Positions 1 through 11,983 are shown, counted from the stretch's first letter. The stretch: DNA of 28,482 bases from Gnetum montanum (GCA_015680685.1 MNCI01010761.1:1-28482); one strand, 5' to 3'. A program made the numbers and translations. The notes: a model not told the origin generated them from the letters alone.

Positions 1-86
1 TAATCTTACCAGTCTGCTCCATGAAATGGCCAAATGTGCCAACATGGTGGTCATACTGATGTGATGGTTTCAAATTGTATCTACAG

Positions 87-2828
87 TTGATGTCCCTCCC
101 GACGGAGACCCTGTCATGACAGGGCGAACTAAGAGTACCCTGTTGATGAAGTTCGAGGAGATCAGCAAGGCACAGAAATGGTTGTGCACCCATGCCCTGT
201 CATCCATTTTCTATTTTTTAGATGATGTCGGCCTTATGGAGCTCTTTACAACCCCGAGCCCTGATGTGTCGATAGCTAAAATGATCAGGATTGTTGATTC
301 ATTCGACAAGTCTATCTTCTACTACAACACCTGTATTAAGGGTGTCAAGATAGTCTTCCATCTGTTGGCCAAATTCTTTTCAGACCTGTTTGGTGTACCA
401 GCGTATGGTGTAAATGTAGTTTTGGATAGGGCTCAGAAAGAGCTTCATATGGTACATGAGCTAGAGGATTGGTTGGGTATTGTCAAGGATGCCAAGGGAT
501 TCCCTATGCAGGGGAAGTCAAAGGTTGCAGAAGTTAATGAATGATATCCCCTGTTTAGGGCACGAGTTTTCCCTAAATCCCTATCCTAGGTGAGGAGTCT
601 TGGTGTTGAAGCTGTGCGCATCATGCAAACCGTCTTAAAAATTAGGATGCGTTATAATTGGGCTCAATTTTTGTTGTTGGGCCTTCATAAGGAGATAGTG
701 CGATTGCGCTCAAATGTTGAGGCGTAGTCCCATTTTACATTTGCATTCTTCGCTGGCTATCTTCGTCGCTTGGCTGAGTTTCTAGTGGTTCACGCGGACA
801 ATAAGTATGTTCTACGGGATCGTGGTCAATTATCTCGCCCGTGGATCAACCATTTGTTTAAAACAATTGAGTTCCAAGATGCACCTAAGAGGATTGATGA
901 ATCTGTGTCCATCACGATAGGGGGGTCATCTGGTACCTCCATCCATACATGTGACAGTGTAGGGTTGGAACCAGATGATGTGCCCTACACTGCAAAGAGA
1001 GCTGAACGGGTTATCAAGGAGACCATTAGTGAAGCCAAGTCAAAGCTCCCGAAGCGTGAACGCTCAAAAGAGGTGACCTCAAATGTAGAAGAGCCAAAGG
1101 TGAAGCGCATATGGTTCAAGATGCTTGTCTGAGGTAAGTCAACTTAGCGCACTTATTACTTTATTGTTTTCATCTTATTCATAGTTTTCATTTTGACTGT
1201 TTATATAAAACTAATGCCCTTAGACTTGACTCGAGAAGTGAGGAGACAGGAGTTAGAGACCATTATTGAGGAGGAGGAAGCTACAATCGACTTAATAATT
1301 GAGGAGGAGGAAGAGGTCAGCAAGGATCAGGCAGAAGGAATGGAGGAGCTAGCAGAAGGTACCACGGAGACTAAACTGGTCAATGACTAGGGTGATGTCG
1401 ATGAGATGTTCAGTAGCTTCCTCAAGGGAAGGTTAGACCTTGGTGACCCTCCAAACCTAGAAGGGGATAGAGAACACGGTATATTTCCTTTTATTTTATT
1501 GTGCTGCTTTGTGAGTCATTGTTTCTATGGCGTTTTACTTTTATGTTTTCATCCCTTCCAGATGAAGGCAGTGAAACCAGAACGATGTGGCTGGACGTGC
1601 CCATGAAAAAGGCTCCCCCTGAAATGACCGCGGAGGTTAGTCCATCTCGTACTCGTGGACCATTTACTTGGACCGAGATGCCAAGTAAAATGGATTTTGT
1701 GGCTGGTATCGCTGAGGAGGTGGTTGAATGTATTCAAGAAGCCCACCCTGAGATAGGTACAAATGTCTCGAGCCTTTTGCAGCTTTCGAATTTCACATCC
1801 CTTTTTTGTCTTCTAATGTTTAATGCCCGTTCTTTTTGTGTACGCAGGAGCTAAGCTGAGGTGGGATCCATCTGAGATTGTTAGCATTGAAAGTTTGCCC
1901 ACACTACCCCCAGAAGTTGAGCAAATACTAAGGCCGTTCTATGACGAAGTGGTGAAAGGTCTTGTACATAACGCCAAATCGCTTTGGACCTGTAGGCGTT
2001 CCATCGAACAGTTATGGTTGCAAATCCAAGCAAAGGAGAAAGAAGTTTCTAAGTTATCAGTTGAGCATGATGATCTCAAGGCTTAGTATGAGTTCACCTC
2101 AGCTAGACTAAGTGGTGATCGCTCTTGACAAACTTTCGAGGTCACTTATACTATATATTGAAACCTGCTTAATCACCACGTGTCACTGACCCGGAAACTA
2201 GCAGAGCGTAAGGCCCAAGTAGATCTACTGAACCTCAAGTGTCAGGATTGGAAGGCTTTCGCTTCCAAGGTGCACAAGTGGGGTCAGGATGAGAAGAACC
2301 ACAAGCACCATTATAAGAAATCGTTGAAGGAAGTATCCATTGAAAAGCGTCAACTTGAAATGTTTGTGGAGGGTCTAGGTCTACACTCTGCGTTTGATAC
2401 CTTTGCTCAGAATACAACTGTTGAGATGGAATCACCTACAAGGGTAATTACAACCACTTCTGGGGAGGTTTCTGTGGGTGAATTCCCTTTAAAGCATCCT
2501 ACATGGTCAGCGGTTGACAAGGGGAAGGCTTTGACAAATGTCGATCTAGGCCTTGATGGGACTGATTGGGCAAGCATCTCAGAGGAGGAAATCCTCTGCC
2601 GACTGGAATTCGGTTTAGGGGGATCCCCTACGGTAAGCATTTTGTTATTATAAAATTCATTCACTGAATAATGTTTGAAGGTATTTTCTTTTGTTCTTAT
2701 ATGATTGTTTCTTTTGCATTTTATAGGATCAAGATGACGATGATGTTCAAGAAGCTGGCCCCAGTGGAGTAGGGACCCATGATGCCAGCAGGTCCAAATT
2801 GGACGATCCTCCTGTCCTTGATGTTTAA
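87..2828 (+). pseudogene. Antisense accessory gene of element A, exons 4-8 (decayed; 5' part outside window)
   Basis: Five exons can be aligned to the gene in B: exon 4 87-1133 (acceptor CTACAG, donor GAG/GTAAGT), exon 5 1224-1478, exon 6 1562-1756 (acceptor CTTCCAG, donor ATAG/GTAC), exon 7 1848-2632 (acceptor TACGCAG, donor ACG/GTAAGC) and exon 8 2727-2828 (stop TAA). The product contains the unnamed central domain (exon 4), an acidic Glu-rich stretch (exon 5), PSKMDFVAGIAEEVVE (exon 6), a Lys/Glu-rich coiled coil (exon 7) and an acidic Gly/Pro tail (exon 8). Stops at 542, about 587 and 725, and two in the first part of exon 7, disable it. Opposite in direction to A's gag-protease, as in B. 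No known function assigned. Confidence 0.85.
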
Positions 2829-3455
2829 TCTTTGCTTTGAAATTATTCTGACTCAAATTTATACGTGAATTGTAAATTGAAAATTTTGAGTTATATTGAA
2901 CAGATGAATAAAATCAGTTAACTCTTGTAATTGTACATCATTACATGTATATATATATTTCTACCTATTTTTTTTGTTGTGGATTTTGGGTTTAAATGTA
3001 AACACGGCACGACAATATAAAATGTTTTGGTTTGTTTTTGTTGTTTAAGTGTAGTGCATGAATGTAATTATAAGTAGGACTGTAATTATAAGTGAAAGAT
3101 AATTGCGAAAATTGTTATTGACAACATGACAATGCAAGCGTGAATTTGAACAGTGAACTGGAATTTGGGAGAAAAATAAAGTATAAGTGGATGATCTAGA
3201 TTAAGGCCATTTCAGGCCACTCGCACTAGTTTAAGGCCATTTCGGGCCATACGCACTAGTTTAAGGTCATTTTGGGCCATGCGTAAGCAAGAGGAGTTTC
3301 GAGCAACATGGGTGAATCTCTCTTGGTAGACCGATCATTTTTTATCGTGGCTAGTTTTATGTTGTCACAGACATGATAATTTAACGTCATTCTAGACTTG
3401 GAATGTAGTTTAATGTCATTTCGGACTTGGAATGATAGTTTAATGTCATTTCGGA
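2829..3455. other. Spacer between the convergent genes of element A: 3' UTRs and repeat arrays
   Basis: Holds the AT-rich 3' region of the antisense gene, including a plus-strand AATAAA at 2908-2913, about 80 bp after its stop. Two short tandem arrays follow: 3193-3290 (TTTAAGGCCATTTCGGGCCA-type, about 30-bp unit) and 3379-3480 (TTTAATGTCATTTCGGAC-type). No gene seen. Confidence 0.75.
2908..2913 (+). terminator. Candidate poly(A) signal of the antisense gene, element A
   Basis: AATAAA at 80 bp after the stop codon (2826-2828). The aligned position in B (about 15355, minus strand) has lost the hexamer. Confidence 0.45.
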
Positions 3456-6400
3456 CTATTTGTAGTTTAACGTCATTTTGAACAGTTTTTTGTTTATTGG
3501 TTTTGGTAATTTTCTGATTTTTCTCATTTTAATGTTAGGTGATGCGTTAGCGGGTATGATTCTATATTTAGCGTCTCCTTCGTTGATCACGTTGAATGGT
3601 AATTCAGCCCAAGGGACATCTGATGGAATAGTTCCCGCGTTGGTGTTTTTCGGCGCTTCAGCATGTATTGTGGTTTCTATGTCAGTTGTAGTTTCTAAGT
3701 GAGGCTGTGTATGTACGATTTCAGGCTCGGGTATTTCTATTTTGGGTATATTTTCCTTTGTATCTAAAAGGTTATCGCCTACTGGTTGTTGTTTATTTGT
3801 ATCATGTTGTTTAGGCTCTTCGAGCTTAACCTTTGAGCCTTGATCTGTATCTGTATACGAGGAGATGGTAGGTGTGGCAGCCTCCCCATGTATAATGATT
3901 TTGCCACCTTCATAAGGCAAGTTAATTTCTTGATGTATGGGGGAAGAGACTACTTTTAGTTGGGCTAGCCAGGGCCTTCCCAATATTAGGTTGAACCCTG
4001 GCATTTCATTGATTACCACAAAGTCGGCGGATGTGGGGAATTGATCCCCTGCTATGAAGTCTAAAGTCATGGTGCCTTTGACTATCATGCGTGACCTGCT
4101 GAATGATTTCAAGCATGTGGTGGTGGTTGGTATGATTAGCTCTATAAGCCCCAGTTGTTCAACGATGGAATATGGCACTACATTTGTGGTAGCTCCATCA
4201 TCTACATGGACCCTATGTATCTTGAATTGGTTTATTTGTATTGTTATCAACATAGGTGTTGTTGTTACCTCTCCTGTTTTCTCATCCACCTTGATGTTGT
4301 CATTGTGAAAAATTAATGGCTTAGGAGTTGACCCTTGAGGCGGGTACATTACCGCATGAATTGAAGGTTCATTTGGAGGCAACTCCTCGCTTACTAGGAT
4401 AGATGTTAACATGCGCACTAAAGCTTTGCAATGGGTTTGAGATGTTAACACTAGGTCGTATAAGCTCAGTGAAGTATTTTTTTGTTTGAGTGCTTACATG
4501 ACTTGTGTTAGAGTTGTTGCTAGGTCTCTACTATTGGGCACATGTTTATCGGCAGTGACTTGGTCCAGTGGGCCCAATAGTTTTATTTCATGCATAGTTG
4601 GTTAGTCATTTTTACCTAGAATTGTTGATTTAGGCGTATCATGTTTTTTGGATGATTCACCGTCATGGCCTGTGTTTGGTTTATTGTTAGGTGGTGTCAT
4701 GGGTACTGCATTTAGCGGGGTGGGTTTAGGAGGTCCTATGGCTAGACGTTGATGCTCCTTTTCCAATCGTTTGCATGTAAGTTTGTCTGCTAGGCGTTCT
4801 CGTGTGTGGCGTGGGGGCACAGTTGGTTTCAGGGCCTCAGGTTTCTTTGGAACTTGTACTACATATGGAGTAGGGCAGGGTTGCGGTTGGACGGTTGCAT
4901 GCGGTTGAGTGCTAGGCTGGCTGGGCACCTTGATGACATAGGGACTTGGTTTATTCTGTGTTTGCGAAGTGGAGGATTGGTGGTCACCAGGATGTTCGGG
5001 TGTCCTAACGACGTATGGAGTTGGCCTAGCTGGAGGTTGGGCCTCCACTGTTGCGACCATAGGTGGTACCCAGACTACGTAGGGAGCGGGCCGAATAGGA
5101 GATGTTTGTGAGTTTTTGGTAGTAGCGGCGGGAGGTACGCACACCACGTATGGTTTTTTGCGTGTCGGGGTGTTAGAAGTTGCTACGGCAGGGGGTACTC
5201 TGATGACATAAGGCTTCTGTGAGGAGTATTATGGTTGAGGCACAGATGCTTGTATAGTGGGAGGGATATGCACTACAAATGGTTTATTAGACGTTTGCTG
5301 CTCATGATTGGAATGGATGGTGTTAATGTTGGGTGTTTCTGGTTCGTCATCAAGGTAGATGGTGTTAATTACGTACGGTGCCTCTTTAGTATTTATAGGG
5401 TCTTTATAGACACCCATGGCCTAGTTTTGCGGTTGGATGGGGTTGGCTTCATCGAAAGTGATTTAACCTCTGTCAATCATTCATTGAATATCCTATTTTA
5501 GGGTGAAACAATAACCCGTGCCATGCCCATTACATTGATGATAATCACAGAAACGGTCCATTCTAAAGCCTTTTGGTACTGCGGGCTCATCTGGCGTTGT
5601 GAGGCTTGGGTTCTGAACCAATTGACAAAGCTGATCATGCTTTTGGATCGCTGCAGGGGACAACTATTTATGTTTCATTAATCCAGCCTTCAGGATTTGG
5701 TCGAATAGTTGCGATGGCTTCATAGGCAGTGGCGTGTATTGAGAGGGGTCCTTTCTCTCGAAGTTTCTCGTACGATTCAGTGTTGGGTTCTATGATGAGG
5801 ATGATTCTGGTGCCATTGCAAGAGCAGGTTTAGCGTAATTAACAGGGGCAACAAGCGGTTTGCTTGGTTGTCCCACATTCGCTTGTTGTGTTTCTGCTAC
5901 TGCCTCTATAGTTTTTTTAACCTTTTCTTTATCTTTCTTACTATGTTGATTCTTAAATGCCAAATATGCAGGATAGTGACTATTTTGTGCTGCCTCCTCT
6001 ATGTTCTTAATCTGTACAAACGCTTGACTCAGAGTATGTGCATTGAGATAGTATAGTTTGGATTTGATGAAATCATTGACAGCCACTTTTAGGATGGTGA
6101 GGAGGTACGTCTCTGGGATCGGCTTGTGGAGTTCATTGAGAGCAGCACTCCATCGCTAGATGAATTTTTGGAGAGGTTCAAGGGGTGCTTGCTTGACCTA
6201 TATGAGGCTGTCTAGTATTGCTTCGGGTTTCAAGTTATACTTGAACCTAGTGACGAATTGGTACAACAAATCTTCCAGAGAAGATATCGAGTTAAGTGTC
6301 AAGGCCCGATACCAATCAAGTGCTCTCCCAGTGAGGGACATGGGGAACACTCGTAGAATGGCATGTGGCCATGCCTGAAGTAGTGCGCACTCTAGTCTAA

Positions 6401-7697
6401 ATGTTATGAGATGAGTGTTGGGGTCTATCTCCCCATTGTATTTAGTAAGTGTGGGCAAAGATACACCCTTGGGTAATGTTAGGGGCGAAACTGAAGAGCT
6501 AATAGGGTCATCGTGATAGAAGTCCACTACCTTCAAATCTCTGTCAGGGGCTGTTTTGAGGCATTTGACCTCGTCAGTTAGCTCCTGCATTAGTTTTTTA
6601 ACGTCAACCCAATCTTGGGTGCTTGGTGAGATGGTGGGTTGGGGATGTTGTACGGTGTACAGATTAGATTGTTGGACAGTAGGTTGGAAGGTGGAAAGTT
6701 GTGCAGTTGAAGGCTGTACTTGCGGGATATTTGTAGCGGGTGGTGCAAAGGGTGGCATGTTGTAGGTAAGGGGTTACTTTTGTCGTTGTGGTTGTGCTTG
6801 AGGAATATTAGCTGGTAAGATTGTGTGAGGTGGTATGTTATAATGAGGGGGTTGATGTGATTAAGTACCAATCTCTATCCATTGCCCGGTCATGTTTTGT
6901 GTAGGAATCCCCTAAACTTGTTGGGTTACAGTTGTAAAGGATGCTCCTTGGATTGGGATCCGTGGTATGTACTGAGCGAATGTAGAAGCCGGTATTACGT
7001 GCAGCATCCCAATCACTAGGGGCAGGAAGGTTTCTTCTAGATCATTTTGGGGAGGTTGTATTTGCGAGAATGGAGGTATTGTTGCAACAGGGGGAATGGC
7101 GAGGGGAAGCGTGTTGAGTTGCGGGTCGGTTGCAGGAGGAATATGAACAAGCATGGATGATTCTTGTTGAGGTATTTGTGCTTGGGTGAATTTAAATGGT
7201 TAAAGGGACGTAATTTCCCCTATGGTCGGATGAAACAAAGGATTCGCATAGGTTTGCGGACTAAGAGTATGATATGAATCTTCATGCTCAGATTGAGCTG
7301 CGAAGTCATCTTCCTCTTCCAATTGAGGGTTTGCCAGAGATTGGTCTAAAGACTGGCTCCTTTGTAGGAGGAGTTGTGAGATCAGCTCAGTGTAGTGCTC
7401 TGGGAGAGGGATGATATCATACGGGGAAGGAATGAACTCTTGTCCTCCCCTATAGAAGAGTTCGTATTACCTCTTGACTTCCAGTTCAGTTTGGTCCACG
7501 ACGAGGCTGGCTTGTATTTTCATGCATATGATATTGTATTGGTCCTGAGTTATGATGTTAGACGATGGGTTCCTCCCTTACAATCTAAGAGATAGGTGAG
7601 GCCCCACTGTGGGTTGTACCATGGGCTGTTGAACGACCATGGTGCCTACAAGATCTATGACTGGCATGGTTGTAGCATTGGAGTTCACAGTGTTCAT
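3456..7697 (-). pseudogene. gag-pro: Decayed gag-protease of element A
   Basis: The minus-strand ATG at 7697 starts MNTVNSNATTMPVIDLVGTM, matching B. Open pieces follow in order: 7154-6912 (Pro-rich N-terminal region), 6758-6198 (gag capsid domain with RALDWYRAL), 6086-5790, the zinc knuckle near 5560-5512, 5417-5229 and 5147-4602 (PYVV-repeat linker), and 4451-3456 (protease with DDGATTNVV and LILGRPWLAQL). The C-terminus runs into the first TAAACT repeat and stops at 3456-3458. Stops separate the pieces (for example near 5226 and 6160). The protease-containing piece is longer and cleaner than in B. Confidence 0.92.
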
Positions 7698-7859
7698 GAT
7701 GAACAGTTGAGAATACGACACAGTGAAGGGATATGAAACTAGTATACCTAGTACGGCGTAAACCTACGTTCGTGGCATACAGCGTATAGACTGGGTCTCA
7801 GCGTATAGGCTTCAACGACCAACGTATAATGATAGCGTATAGTGGCAGCGTAGAGAATC

Positions 7860-8060
7860 TATGGCATAGAGTGTGCAGCATATATGCTAAGTAGTGTAGA
7901 CAGAGTTTACGGCATAGAGCGTGCAACGTATATGCTAAGCAGCGTAGACAGAGTCTACGGCGTAGAGTGTGTAGCGTATACTGAACGACGTAGACAGAGT
8001 TAGCATACAGCGTAGATAGAGTCTACAGCGTAGAGTGTGCAGCATATACTAAACAGCGTA
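7860..8060. repeat. Imperfect tandem repeat, unit about 45-50 bp, in leader of A
   Basis: Repeated blocks combine GGCATAGAGTGTGCAGC, a CGTATATGCTAAG-like part and AGCGTAGACAGAGTCT. At least four diverged blocks can be followed. A second pair of blocks follows at about 8080-8180 (GTATACTCAACAGCGTA ... CACTGGGA). Confidence 0.7.
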
Positions 8061-8211
8061 GACACTGGGAATTTTGTAGACAAAGTCGACGTATACTCAA
8101 CAGCGTAAACACTCAATAGCGTAGACGCTGGGAAGTTTGCAGACAGGGTCGGCGTATACTCAACAGCGTAGACACTGGGAGCTCTGAAGCACAGTAAGTT
8201 TTAAGTAGTTT

Positions 8212-8230
8212 GGCCCTCCTTCTAGCACTA
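8212..8230 (-). promoter_or_regulatory. Primer binding site of element A (decayed)
   Basis: On the minus strand this is five bases after the LTR end and matches B's site except within the first bases (TAGTGC versus TGGCAC). The differences are transitions, consistent with decay from a shared ancestral site. Confidence 0.82.
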
Positions 8231-8797
8231 ATTTTTGTACCATCCGAAATCGTCGGTCTCCGGTTGGAAGGAAACAAAAACCTGGAGATTTTCAGACATG
8301 CACAGAAGACCCTACCTTCGCTTGAGGGCAAGCTGGAATTAACGAAGGTAGAGTACCTTGAGTGGTCCACACGCGGATCAGGTAAGGATTTCCCCGAACG
8401 TACACCGAAGTGCTATACGCTGAGTTATATGTAAATGGTGTAACTGATGTAAACGAAACGTAAACGTACGAGAACGTAAACAGTAAACACGCAACAATGA
8501 ATGAAAAACTGTAAAAAATTGTAGCAAAAAAATGTAGCAATGTTATTGCGAAATGAGAGTTACAATGCACCGGTCTAACACAGTTGTGGCTCTAACACAA
8601 GGCGAATGAGTAGCCTCGGTGGATGCAGGGATGACTGTGTGTTGGTTCAAACTGCAGGAAAAGCATAGAGGCTATATGCTCAGCATGCAGGGTAAGGTCC
8701 AGCGTACAAGGTTTTTGCGCTCTGGTTCTTAGCGTCTTCGGTTCTCTTTGTCTCTGGTTTGCTCAAAATTACCCCCCAATCTAATGAAAAATTGGGG

Positions 8798-8807
8798 TTT
8801 TTATATA
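8798..8807 (-). promoter_or_regulatory. TATA box in 5' LTR of A
   Basis: Minus-strand TATATAAAAA followed by CCCCAATTTTTCAT, aligned with the TATA box of B's LTR. Since B inserted just upstream of it, A's promoter is separated from its U3. Confidence 0.6.
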
Positions 8808-8831
8808 GGTTTAGTCGTTAGACTCGGGTTG

Positions 8832-8836
8832 GGTGA
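8832..8836. other. Target site duplication of element B, left copy (GGTGA)
   Basis: GGTGA directly precedes the TG of the 5' LTR and is repeated at 26719-26723 directly after the CA of the 3' LTR. Five bases is the usual duplication size for Ty3/gypsy integrases. Confidence 0.94.
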
Positions 8837-10040
8837 TGAAACACCACAAAATTTGGAGCTTAGTACTTGTCCAACATCAAGTAGGTCCCTGGGACCCCCA
8901 GACGACCACAACTACATTTGGTGTCAAACATGGCAACTTCGAAGATCAGATGCGTAATTTTCACTAAGTATGTAGTTCCAGCGTAATGTATACGTCCAGC
9001 GTAGACGTCCAGCGCACATGCCCAGCGTACATGCCTCACATGTACGCTCAACAGGTACAACAGATGCATACGCCAGACATGAAATCTCCAAAGACAGCAT
9101 AAAAACAGCACTACATAGCGATATTTGGCACAAGGCAGCAACCATCAGCGTACACGCCCCAGCATATACACCCAGCAAATCAACGTATATGCCCCAGCGT
9201 ATACGCCCCAGCGTATACGCCTAGCATCCATCAGCGTATACGCTAGCGTCCACGACATCTACGCCCAAGTTCGCATACACCCAGCACCTCCAGCGTATAC
9301 GCCCACAATCTACGCTCGCTGCAGACAGCGTATACACGCAGCGTATATGCCCGGAAAATGTAACATATTGTACGCTTGTAAATTTTACACCCTTGCACCC
9401 GGTCAATGCGCCACATGTCGCCCAACCCGAGTCTGCCGTCAAAACCTGTATAAAACCCCAATTTTTCACAAAATCTTGGTCGGTTGGCAAATTCCCAAAG
9501 CACACCAGAGAACAGAGACTCTGAGAACCAGAGCACAAACCTCTTACACTGGACAACCCTATACACTGAGCATACAGCCTCTACGCTATGCTTATAGTGT
9601 GAACCAGCCACAATCATCCCTGCATCTACTGGGGCTTTTCGTCCGCCTTGTGTTCCAGTCACAACTGCGTTATACCGGTGCATTGTACTTTCATTCTATA
9701 ATGCCATTGTTACATTTTCTTCTTATGATTGTTTACAGTTTTCATTAATTCTTGCATGTATTATGCTATCGCTTGTTTACGTCTACGCTCTGTTTGCATC
9801 GTTTACGCTATTTATGCTCTGATTTATGCTTGTTACGCCGTTTACATATAACCCAGCGTATAACACTTTGGTGTACCTTTGGGGAAATCCTTGTCTGATC
9901 CACGTGCAGAACACCCAAGGTACTCTATGTTCGTTCATTCCAGCTCGCCCTCAGGCGAAGGTAGGGTCTTCTGTGCACGTCCTGCGATCCAACGGTCTCT
10001 GTTTCCTTCCAGCCGAAGATCGACGATTTCGTGCGGTACA
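8837..10040 (+). repeat. 5' LTR of element B
   Basis: A 1,204-bp LTR bounded by TG and CA. It matches 25512-26718 over its whole length and is followed five bases later by the primer binding site. U3 contains many copies of a GCGTATACGC palindrome (for example 9197, 9211, 9234 and 9293) upstream of a TATA box at 9449. The LTR would supply promoter and polyadenylation signals for the element. Confidence 0.95.
9449..9455 (+). promoter_or_regulatory. TATA box in 5' LTR of B
   Basis: TATAAAA followed by CCCCAATTTTTCAC. It lies downstream of the palindrome-rich U3 and is conserved in the 3' LTR (26127-26133) and, as TATATAAAAA, in the LTR of A (minus strand, about 8798-8807). It marks the likely U3/R promoter for the genomic RNA. 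Confidence 0.65.
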
Positions 10041-10751
10041 GAAATTGGCACTAGAAGGAGGGCCTTTGCCTGAAATATTTCCTACAAGCTTCCCAGCGTT
10101 TACGTTGCTGAGCGTATACGCTGCCTACCATATGCCGATTTCCTCTAAAACCCTCCCTTTGTTTACACTGTGTAATCTAAAACCTCATCTGTCAACTATC
10201 CAGCGTCTACGCTGATCAGCGTTTACGCTGCCTTGTTCAAAACTCACCCTCTGCAAGTCTTCCAGTGTCTACACTGTCAACCCTACTTGGAATTTATCCG
10301 CAGAAATCCCAACGTCTACACTACCGAGTATACGCTACATACCTTACGCTGAAAATTTCGCCTACGCTATACACAACTGTTAAAGTTTACGTCGCATATT
10401 TTTACACCGTAGACTTGTCTACGCTGCACATTGACTTTCTCTGAGATTCTGTTTTACGCCACCTCTTTACGCTGCAAACTCGTTTACGCTCCAGTTCATT
10501 CATACCACACTTCATACGCTATGACGCTGTTTTACACTGCACCCTAACACTATATACGTTGCTCAGCGTATACGCTGCACTCCTTACGTTGTAGACTTGT
10601 CTACGCTAACCTTATATGCTCCATCCCTATACGTTGTCGTTATATGCTGGACGTCGAAGCGTATACGCTGCATGTTACCACCTAAGTTTACGCTATACTA
10701 AGTACACTAATTTCACACCTTTACACTGTGTCATACCCTTAACAAGTCATC
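10041..10751 (+). other. Untranslated leader of element B, rich in palindromic repeats
   Basis: There is no believable coding sequence between the primer binding site and the gag ATG at 10752. The stretch is filled with variants of CAGCGTATACGCTG, CAGCGTCTACGCTG and GTTTACGCTG, including exact GCGTATACGC at 10112, 10566 and 10659. Many copies are self-complementary, so the RNA leader could form many small hairpins. Confidence 0.8.
10046..10064 (+). promoter_or_regulatory. Primer binding site of element B
   Basis: TGGCACTAGAAGGAGGGCC starts five bases after the LTR end. TGG pairs with the CCA end of a tRNA, as expected for priming minus-strand synthesis. I do not assign the tRNA species. Confidence 0.85.
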
Positions 10752-11983
10752 ATGAACCCCGTAAACACCACCACTACAACCGCTCAAGTCATCGACATCG
10801 TGGGCACCATGGCCGTCCAACAGCCCACGGCACAACCCACAGCGAGGCCTTGTTGGTCCCTTAGGTTGCAAGGGAGAAACCCATCACCCCACATCATATC
10901 CCAAGATCAGTACAACTTCATATATGTGAAGATACAAGCTGGTTTGGCCGTAGATAGAGCCGAAATAGAGGTAAAGAGGCAGTACGAGCTCTTCTACAGG
11001 GGAGGGCAAGAGTTTATTCCTTCCCTGTACGATGTTATCCCTATTTCTAAGTAGTACTTAGAGCTCGTCACATGACTCCTCCTGCAAAGGAGTCGATCTC
11101 AAGATCAGCCTGCAGTAGATCTCCAACCGGAAGAGGAGGATGAGTTCGTCACCCAATCTGAACACAAAGACTCCTATCATGCCCTTAGCCCACAAGCCCA
11201 CATCAACCCCATGTTTCACCCAGGCATAGAGGAATTCATGCCCCTCCAACCCCTCAAGTTCACCCAAGTGCAAGCACCTCCACCAGAAACATCCATACTA
11301 GTTCATGTTCCTCCAGTAACTGACCCACAATTCAGCACACTCCCTTTCGCTATCATCCCCGCTGCAGCGACAGGCCCATCCTCGCAAGCATCACCCCCTC
11401 ACAATAACATGGGAGCAACCTTTGCACCTCGAGTAATAGGGATGCCACATGTAATACCAGCATCCACGTCCGCCCATTACATCCCCCACATCCAAACGCA
11501 TGGGGCCCCTTCCACTGCTGTAACCCAACAGGGGGTTCCTCCACAAAATGTGGTTGGGCAATGGGCAGCGATGGGTATGCCATCACATCAACCCTCTCAC
11601 CACAACGCACCACCCCATATGATTCAACCAGCCAACATTCCCCAAGTATAGCCCCAACCACAGCAACAACAACCTTTCCCTTATAACGTGTTGTCCCTAG
11701 TGCCATATGCTATGAACATTCCGCAAGTACCGTCGACCGCACAACTTTCATCTTTTCAACCTACCATCCAATAGTCCAACCTGTACAATATACCACAACC
11801 TCAAGATACCATGTCACCAAGTGTCCAAGACTAGGCAGATGCCAAAAAATTAATGCAAGAATTAACTAACGAGGTAAAGCACCTCAAAATGGCTGTCGAC
11901 GGAGAACTAAAGGTAGTGGACTTTTACACGATGACCCCATCAGCCCTTCCGTCCCACCTCTAACCTTTCCTAAGGGCATATCA

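Larger units (their letters stand above)
7698..8235 (-). other. Untranslated leader of element A with tandem repeat
   Basis: Between A's gag ATG (7697) and its LTR end. It carries the same GTATAC/GTAGAC-type motifs as B's leader, organised here into an imperfect tandem array (7860-8060). No coding potential seen. Confidence 0.78.
1..8836 (-). mobile_element. Element A: related Tat-like retrotransposon, main part (cut by left window edge)
   Basis: Read on the minus strand this stretch contains, in order, the 3' part of a 5' LTR (8836-8236), a primer binding site, a leader, gag-protease (7697-3456), a spacer with TAAACT-type tandem arrays, and the convergent (plus-strand) antisense gene. The order and sequences match element B. 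The RT-integrase part and 3' LTR must lie left of position 1 if they exist. The remaining 5' LTR continues at 26724-27630 because B inserted into it. Coding parts are decayed by many stops. Confidence 0.93.
8236..8836 (-). repeat. 3' part of the 5' LTR of element A
   Basis: Reverse-complement match to the second half of B's LTR (about 9419-10040). On the minus strand it ends in TGGTACA, equivalent to GGTACA at 10040. It contains a minus-strand TATA box at about 8798-8807. The break at 8836 is the insertion point of element B. Confidence 0.93.

Noticed and set aside
1-2828. Independent host gene unrelated to the retrotransposon
   Set aside because: Its exons align one to one with the gene inside element B and lie in the same position relative to gag-protease, so it belongs to element A.
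3478-3702. Plus-strand open frame rich in hydrophobic residues (possible membrane peptide)
   Set aside because: It lies opposite the conserved protease C-terminus of element A, so it is a shadow frame.
4806-5111. Plus-strand Trp/Gly-rich frame
   Set aside because: It is opposite the PYVV-repeat linker of element A; the Pro-rich coding strand explains it.
7860-8060. Satellite or centromeric repeat array
   Set aside because: Only about four diverged units, restricted to the leader of element A and built of the family motif.
8860-9178. Minus-strand cysteine-rich frames in the 5' LTR resembling a small secreted peptide
   Set aside because: The cysteines come from the reverse strand of GCGTA/GTACGC-type repeats, and the frame is interrupted in the other LTR.
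9000-9340. CRISPR-like array of short repeats in the LTR
   Set aside because: Repeats are about 10-14 bp palindromes at irregular spacing with no uniform spacers, and occur in plant LTRs.
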